This document shows, piece after piece, positions 1-7,641 of a DNA stretch of 15,927 bases. Origin of the DNA: Scenedesmus sp. ARA3. Its lineage: Eukaryota; Chlorophyta; Chlorophyceae; Sphaeropleales; Scenedesmaceae. The notes below the pieces were generated by a model. The model had not been told where the DNA came from. It saw only the letters and a program-made list of their open reading frames with translations, and searched no databases. The DNA lies in NCBI GenBank assembly GCA_004335835.1, contig RWJK01001208.1:310877-326803 (forward strand), given 5' to 3'. A program made the position numbers and the translations under genes. Position 1 is the stretch's first letter, and each line of letters opens with the position of its first letter.

Positions 1-2480
1 GCTGATCTTCGCAGCAGTGAGGGAACATTGCCTGGAAATGTCATTCAACCAACATTACGGCGGTTACCGCATTACTGCAGTACTCACTGGCACGCTCTCT
101 TGGCTTTGAACTTTAAGAAGTTAAATGCATGATGTTGAACGTGCATGCAGGCATCGCTGCAATGCTCTTGGTTCTGCTCTACTTGCATTCCCTTGCAATC
201 GATTGCGCAGCTGCTGAGCTCATTGTGCTGCTCAGTACTTGGGTGCGCATTGCGCAATGCACGGCAATGTCACGCATGCAGCGACACCCCGCACATACAC
301 CCCTGTGCACAGGCGGGTACGGTGCGCGGGTGCCGGCGCTGCTCATCTACGGCATTGCAACGGCAGGCAACAGCTGTTGTGATGCTGGCGCGCATGACGC
401 CTTGCTTGCAGCGCTGCACAGGCGTGAACTGCAGAAGACTTGCTTGGCGTGTTGCGTGTTTACAGCATGGCCTCTAGGAGAGTTTGCGGGCCGTGCTGTT
501 GATGTCTCAAACTAGATGCTACTATCACATGGTGCACGATATATTGTATTATCTGTCCTGGGCATAGGTTGCTTGCGAGTGTGCGGGTGCGGGTGCTGGG
601 GCCACACAATGCGAGCAAGTCGTATTGTGTCTCATCTGCCTGCCCTCTCAACACTGCTGCAGCTGACCAGCATTGCGCACTAGAACAGAAGTGTGGGGCC
701 ACGGGCCCGGTGAGACTTGGCAAGTGCTGAATGCGATGATTGGGCGAGGTTGGTGTGTACCTGTGCGCCAAATATCAAGCAGCAATGCTGCTTGTGGCGA
801 TGTCTGGGTTGCTTCTTCCCTGTTTGTTGTTTGGCATCTATGTGTATTCCTTGCGGCGGCACCCATCAGACAAGCTGGGCTGCGTGGCTGCGCTGCTGCC
901 GGAGCCTCTGCCGAAATCAACAGTCCAATCCTGCCATCAGCGTGTTTCTTTCTGACTGTTGTGAGCCCTGGCACATGTTGAGTCTTTGCAGCCTGCCAAA
1001 TAACGGTACCAGGTGCTTGGCGCTCTCACGCGGGCAGCAGTCAGCCTGATGGGGTGCCTGTGGCGGCAACGGGGCGTGACGCAGCTGTGTGGCGGCAATG
1101 CGGCCGCGCGGCAGCTGTATGGTTGAACAAGGGAGCAATGCAAGGCAGCTAAGGCAGGTGCTGCTGGTTGTTGTGGTGTGTTGTCTGCTGCTTGGACAGC
1201 AGCTGCCTCATGTTCAACAATGCAGCTGCCGGCAGCCTTGCTGCTTGAGTTGCTGCCAGGCCAGCAGCATGTCACATGTCTTCATGCAACGTGACTCGAA
1301 CTCAGCAGGCCGCTGCAGGCTGCATTGCCTTGTGTGTTGTTCTGTCATCAGCAAGGATCAGCCCATGGCAGCAAAAACTCGCAGCACCTTGCGGTATGAG
1401 GCTCCGAGCTGCATGCCGCATGCCGCATGCATACTACGTATGGCATCTGACTTTCTCTGCTGTGAGGCATGGTATGAGCCTCCTTGACTCGGGCCTGAAC
1501 AGGGCGCATCGGTCGTCTGCCTACCTGCACGGCTGCATAACCGCATGCCTTATGCCCTGTTCAGCTGCTGCATTTGCTTTTTTCTTCATGCATGGGTGCA
1601 TGGGCTTCTTAGGCGCGGCTGCTCGCCACTGCTAAAGGCGACGACAGCACGCTTTGTCAGTGAGGTGGCTGGGTATTCGACATCACTAGAGTTCCGTGCC
1701 ACGTGCTTGGGCTATGCATAGCTATGCATTGTCCGTCGAGGCATCTGCTTTGTCCACTGAGGCGTCTGCTTTGTCCGCTGAGGCTTGTGCAGCACGACAG
1801 TGTAATGGTCCAGCACAAGCACGAACCTTGGCAGTTCTGTTTCCAGCTGTGGCTGCTGCTGGGCCCGCGGGCCCGCTGCTTGACATCGGCTACACATACG
1901 CAAGAACTGAATGGAAAAGACAAACAGCAGCTATGTTCCATGCTTTTCCTGCACCATGGTGATCTATAGCAGGGGTGCAGCACCGCGTGTGCTGTGCTGA
2001 GTTGCTAAGAGGCTGCGCTTGTGGCCTGACAGCGGACTGGCCAGTCGTTTTGTGTGTATGTTTTAAGAGCTTGCCTTCATCTAGATCTGTCCGGGGTGGT
2101 GATGATCGCTGCTAGCATGTACAAGCATCAATCTGCTGCTTCATTCCTTGCACACTGTCAGGGAGCTCCTTGCTGGCTGCTGCTCTGCTGCTATGCAGTA
2201 GATTGTGCAAAGCAACGAGCACTGATGCAGCTGCATGTCACATCTGTGGATCCGTCATGAACAGCGCCTCAACTGTTTGTGGTGGTCAGTTGCCAGCAGC
2301 AGAAGCTGTGGTCAAAAGATGCCGCTAGAAGTGTGTGAGGTGCACGCGGCGGCGGGGGTATCGTCCTGTAGTTGCGATGATGCAGTCATCATATCAAGAT
2401 GATGGCATGTTGATGCTGATGCAGCGCATATGATGTTGACGAAGGTGCAGCGCAGGTGATGTGCAGCTGGGGTGACTTGT
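1..2480. other. Region without a supportable gene
   Basis: No recognisable protein, splice-consistent exon chain or RNA gene was found here on either strand. Open frames of 60-130 codons exist, but they are Cys/Ala/Leu-rich, overlap in several frames and match no family I know. The stretch lies downstream of gene 2's poly(A) signals and is probably intergenic, or part of a neighbouring gene whose exons I cannot identify. The only local structure I note is a 21-bp triplicate at 1731-1793 and small GC or TATGCATA palindromes. Confidence 0.5.
1731..1793. repeat. 21-bp tandem repeat, three imperfect units
   Basis: Three consecutive 21-bp units (1731-1751, 1752-1772, 1773-1793) share the core GTCCNCTGAGGCNTCTGC with a few mismatches. 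Because 21 is a multiple of three, one plus-strand frame reads as a seven-residue repeat of the type ALSxEAS. There is no other evidence that it is coding. Confidence 0.6.
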
Positions 2481-2510
2481 GCGGTTCATCAGTCTTGTAA
2501 CACTATTATA

Positions 2511-2527
2511 TTACAATCGTCCTTACA
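2511..2527 (-). terminator. Distal TGTAA poly(A) signals of gene 2
   Basis: On the minus strand TGTAA occurs at 2527-2523 and again at 2515-2511, about 300 nt after the stop codon of gene 2. TGTAA is the known polyadenylation signal of chlorophycean algae. Two closely spaced copies in an AT-richer patch make this the best candidate for the mRNA 3' end. The position is inferred from the motif only. Confidence 0.5.
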
Positions 2528-2666
2528 ATGACTGCCGTGCCGAAGCCGCACCTGTAGGGCCACACCTACCACAGCCTTGCGCCTGCAGCAGCAGCAGGGG
2601 CAGCCGGCAAAGCCAAACAGCATATGCAATGCCTGCTGGCTGTAACGCTCACTCACTCTAGAAGGG

Positions 2667-2825
2667 GCCACATGTTACAAGGCATGACTAGTCAAGAGAT
2701 GGCATCCACGGCCGCATGTTGCGAGTTACAAGGCCCGGCAAGTCAACAGATGGCATCTTGCCGATGGCGTCGATGCTATGGCTTGATGGGTAACATGATG
2801 ATGAGATGGCATCTTGCAGCCACAT
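2667..2825 (-). repeat. 3' UTR tandem repeat (three units) carrying TGTAA copies
   Basis: The plus-strand word GATGGCATC recurs at 2698, 2749 and 2805, with surrounding similarity (TTACAAGG, then AGTCAA, then AGATGGCATC), giving a unit of about 51-56 bp. The first two units each contain TTACA (2675-2679 and 2726-2730), which is TGTAA on the transcribed strand. The array therefore repeats a possible poly(A) signal just after the stop codon of gene 2. The third unit reads GTAACA and has lost the signal. Confidence 0.65.
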
Positions 2826-2826
2826 G

Positions 2827-2927
2827 CTACAGCCCCGGCAGCCCCGCCTGCTGCTGGCTGCTATTCAGCGCCTTGCGTGTGACGTTGACACCGCCGGCAG
2901 CCTGCTGGCCCGCAGGCATCACACCAC

Positions 2928-2961
<34 letters not shown>

Positions 2962-3498
2962 ATGCTGCGGCACGTCAGAATGATCGCCAGCACCGCCGCT
3001 ACCGCTACTAGTCTTACTGCTGCTGCTGCTGCGGTTGGGTGCGGCAGCGCGCTGCGAGTCGCCTTGCGCCTGCCTGTCAGCCGCAGCACTGCTGCCGCCG
3101 CCCTTCACATCAGCTGGGCCCGCAGCAGCAGCAGCACTGCCTTCAGCTACATCAGCAGCACCCTCAGGCTGGCCTGCATCACTGCTGGCATCGCCTGTGT
3201 TTGCAGCAACATCAGTATTGTCATCCTTGTTGGCATCTGCGCCGAGATCATCATCGTCCGGAGTTGTGCTACTGGCTTGCGAAGCTGGGTCCCCTGCTTG
3301 CTGCTGCCCCGTGTCTTGTTGCTGCTGTTGCTGGTGCTGCCGCAGCAGGTTCATTGCAATGTTGGCAGCTTCCAGCAGCACGACCTGCAGCAGTTGCAGC
3401 GGCACGGCGGCAGCGAGCACGGCTGCAGTCAGGTACAACACACAACGAGAAAGTGCTTGACGCCAGCATGAAAACTCAGCGTTGCATTGCCACATTTG
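2827..3498 (-). CDS. Gene 2 last exon: C-terminal membrane helix and Gln-rich tail
   Basis: The exon ends with TAG at 2829-2827. A phase-0 acceptor at GCCAG|CAA gives a start at 3498; an alternative at GCTGAG|TTT (3474) also keeps phase and would place FSCWRQAL directly after HPNK. The hydrophobic segment LYLTAAVLAAAVPLQLLQVV is a likely membrane helix. The tail is rich in Gln, Ser, Ala and Asp (TTPDDDDLGAD), with an 11-12 residue Gln run near the end coded by CAG at about 2930-2960. The exact acceptor is the least certain junction of the gene. Confidence 0.72.
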
Positions 3499-6448
3499 CT
3501 GGCTGACTGAAGCAGCTGCAGCATGCAGGGTTTGCTCGGCATGCAGGGGTTGATTGGCATGCAGGATGTGCATAGTCACGGATGCAACAACTGCTGGCCG
3601 ACCTTGTTGGGGTGGCGCTGGTCCTGCAGGCACTGGCGCGCCAGGCCAACCATAAACACATCACACATCCAAACTAGCCCAAGCCAATGCAATTTAACCT
3701 AATCCAACGCAATCCAATCCCATACAACCACATAACCGAACAGCTTGCTGACCCGACTGGGGTGGTGCTGGTCCTGCAGGTACTGGCGCGCCTCCACCCC
3801 GAACACCATGCCAGCCGCATCAATTCACAAAACAATGACTGCAAAACAGAACTACGCGCCGACCTTGTTGGGGTGGTGCTGGTCCCGCAGGTACTGTCTT
3901 GGCTCCAGCCTGAACACAGACACAACAGAAACCGAGATAACAATTCAAGATACAGGACTGCGTGCACACCTTGTTGGGGTGGTGCTGGTCCTGCAGGTAC
4001 TGGCGCGGCTCCAGCCCGAACACCATGCCAGCCACATCCGCCACAACCACGCCATGCAGCCGCGCCACCTCACTGGCCGCCATGTTCAGCTGCTGGATGT
4101 AGGGCCTGCGGCACAGCGCAACAGCATGCAAAAGGCAGTCATGATGCGGCTTTTGGTACATCTTACTGCTGCTGGATGCAGCACCAACAGCTGTGCCAGC
4201 TGGCTGGCTGCCATGTTCAGCTGTTGGATGTAGGGCCTGCAGCACAACAAAAAAAGCCGGTCAGGATGCAGTTTGTCGTGATCATGTGTAGTTGAATAAA
4301 GGGTCAACAGCCCTTTATGTCAAACAACACAAAGCCAGTCAGGATGCAGCTTGTGTTGTGATCAAAGCGTGCTGCTGAAAAAAGGGCTGACAACCGAGCT
4401 TGAGCTGCTGGATGTAGGGCCTGCAGGGCGCAACACAAATACGTCAACGGCTTCTCCAAATCTGGCCTGACCATCAGTGGCGATGGTGCTTGCATGAAAC
4501 ATGGCAAATCTTGGTCAGTCATGATGCAGCTTGTGTCTTGGGTGTAAAGCCTGCGGCACAACGCCGTCTACCGAAAACACAGATGAGAACAAAGACTGCG
4601 CACATGTGGATGAGTGCGTGCTGCGATAAGCACAACGCCTCAGGCACTCCCCGCGCATACCATCATCAGTGACAGTTCATCAAACACACACAAATAGCAG
4701 CTAGGTTCGGTGAATCTCTGCCTGCCCCGCCCCCTGACCAGCGTCCCAGCCAGTTGGCTGAGAAGGCTGCCATCACACGCAGCAGCTAGGCTGTGACTCC
4801 CCCCCGCACCAGTGGCCCAGCCAGCCCGGCTAAGACAGCTGGCAGCAGCTAGACTGTGACACCCTCCCCACCCCGCCCTGCCCCCTCACCAGCGGCCCAG
4901 CCAGTTGGCTGAGGAGGCCGGGGAGGCTGCCATAACCACGCGCAGCAGGCTAGGCTGTCAACCTCCACCCTGACCTTAAACCCAAGTCCGCTCACCAGCG
5001 GCCCAGCCAGTTGGCTGAGAAAGCTGGGAAGGCTGCAGTGCGCGTGGCCATCAGCGTGGCCTGCAGAGCAGCGGCAGCAGCAGCAGCAGCAGCAGCAAAC
5101 AGCCAGGATGTGACCAGCCATCCACACAACGTTTGCCAGCATTGCCACCAGTACAACTATCCTGCTCCCATGCATCCACATCATCCTTATGACAACGACA
5201 GTCACCATCTGCACATGCAGCCGCGCTGCTGCCGCAGCAGGCTACTCCAGTCTGCATTATGCAGCCGCCGCTGCCGCCGCTGCTGCTGCTGCTGCTGCTG
5301 CGTTTGACGGCATCAGGAGCTTGCACATGATGCCTCACTGCTGCTGCTAAGTGCGCCGGCATCAAAGCCCTGCTTGTAGCACCTCACACCCCTGCCTGTG
5401 CATGAAGGAGCCACACACACACACACACACCCCTCTGGCAGCAGCTCTGCTGTGGTGGACAGCATGAGGCTGAAGGTGCTGTTATGTGTGCCGGCAAACA
5501 GCTCTGCGCTTAGCATCGTAACCCACACCCCTGCCCGTGTAGCCACACACACCTCAGGCAGCAGCTCCGCTGTTGTAGACAGCATGAGGCTGAAGTTGCC
5601 GCCGGCTGCTGCTGCTGCTGTTATGTGTGCCGGCAAACAGCTCTGCGCTTAGCATCGTAACCCACACCCCTGCCCGTGTAGCCACACACACCTCAGGCAG
5701 CAGCTCCGCTGTTGTAGACAGCATGAGGCTGAAGTTGCCGCCGGCTGCTGCTGCTGCTGTTATGTGTGCCGGCATCACAGCCCTGCTTGTAGCACCTCAC
5801 ACCCCTGCCTGTGCAGGAGACACACGCACCTCAGGCAGCAGCTCTGCTGTTGTGGACAGCATGAGGCTGAAGTTGCTGCTCCAGGAGAAGACCACATCAG
5901 GCAGCAGCTTGTTGAGGTGGCCGTAGCCGGCCTGCTGCTGCTCCCACATGCGGCTCTGGTCCCTGGCAGCATGCAGCAACGGCAGCAGCATGTTTGGCAA
6001 CGGCACGGACAGCCCGGAACAGAACGCAGAGGTAATCGTGTCATTGCTTCTGTACGTGCTCCAACTTGCAGCGCAGGTGTGTGCTGCAGTCGCACAGTGA
6101 CCAAGCAAGTTTAGTGCTGCGCCTGCTGCTGTCACATGCGGCTCTGGTCCCTGGCAGCATGTAGCACAGGCAACAGCATGCACAGCACGGAGTGTGACAC
6201 ATCGCAGAGGTGATGGTGGGGTTGCTGTTGTGTATGTGCTAACAGGCACTCACCGCGTCGCAGCAAGAGCACAAAGCAGCAGCCACCATGCAGCCAGCTC
6301 ACCAGCAGTTACTGTGCAGCAGCACAAAGTCAGCTCACCAGCAGTTGCAGTGCGAGAGGCAGCGCTTCCCAGACCCAGCGCAGACAAACAGCCACCATGC
6401 AGCCAGCTCACCCGAAGTTGCGGTGCAGCAGCACAAGGTCAGAGCCGC

Positions 6449-6495
<47 letters not shown>

Positions 6496-6590
6496 AGTGC
6501 AAGTGGCAATGCTTCTCAGACCCAGCGCAAACAAACAGCAGCCAGCCAGCTCACCAGACGTTGCTGCGCAGCAGCACCAGGTCAGAGCTG

Positions 6591-6623
<33 letters not shown>

Positions 6624-7590
6624 GCAACTGGCAGTGCTTCCCAGACCCGGTGCACACATCCAGCCACCGGCCAGCTCACCAGAAGTTGCTGTGCAGCAGC
6701 ACAAGGTGTGGCGGCGCGCCATGCACCGCCTCAAAGGTCTTCAGCGCCAGGGGAATGCGCGTGAGGAAGTTGCCCTTGGCCCCTGCACAGCAGAGTGATG
6801 TTGTGTGGGTTTTGCGTTATGTGGGTCTAGTGTCAGCAGGGCGGCCGTCATGCAATGGGTCCATTAAGACACAGATTGCAGCGCTGTTTGTGCAGCGCGA
6901 CGCGTCACCGCTATCAAAGTCCACGCAAATGTTGCACAACACTACTGAGAGGCAAGGGGTCGCACATGTTCCTATCACGTGGCGCCCTTGCCATACGTAC
7001 ACACATGAGCAATGATAGGCTAGAATTGGCAGCCCAACAGCTGGCTGTGACCTGCGCTACGTGCATGCAGGGGTGCCACTGCCAATTATTGCTAAGCCCA
7101 GGTTTGTGCTGCTTGACATGCAAATGCACCACGAACGTGCAGCTGGTCATGCAGCACACGTGTGCGGCTGGCTGCTGGCCTGCTGCTGATGCTGATGCCG
7201 TGCCAAGCGAAGCCCCATCACCCACCTGTGTGGAAGGGACCATCCAAGTGAACCCCAAGAATGTGATACATGCCGAGGCTGATGCTGCCACCGCCATTCA
7301 CAGCACCAGCAGCAGCACCAGCAGCGGCTTTGCGCCTTTCAGGTCTGCAGTAGTACATCACATCGCGATCCTTGCAGCACTCATCCGCATCAGCAAGGCT
7401 TGCATTGCTGCTGCTGCTGCCGCCGGTTGCTGCTGCTTTGGCTGCAGCTGCAAAGCTTGCCACACTGCCTTTCACGCTTGCTGGCGGAGTGAAGCGCAAC
7501 GGCTGTTCCAGCTCGCTGCACCATTCGCGCGTGAGGCGTGCGTCGACCGAGTCGCCAAGTAGCTGTGCGCAGAGCAGCAGTAGCAGCGGC

Positions 7591-7641
<51 letters not shown>

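Noticed and set aside
2806..3471. A 221-codon plus-strand open frame
   Set aside because: It is antisense to the last exon of gene 2, which has the matching acceptor phase, membrane helix and downstream TGTAA signals.
4728..6720. Regularly spaced repeats resembling a CRISPR array
   Set aside because: The repeats are diverged, contain exon sense and splice donors, and the spacers also resemble each other. The context is an algal nuclear gene.
6194..7015. A 273-codon plus-strand open frame with poly-Ala and poly-Leu
   Set aside because: It is antisense to exon 4 and consists of the CTG-bearing boundary repeats; no domain is visible.
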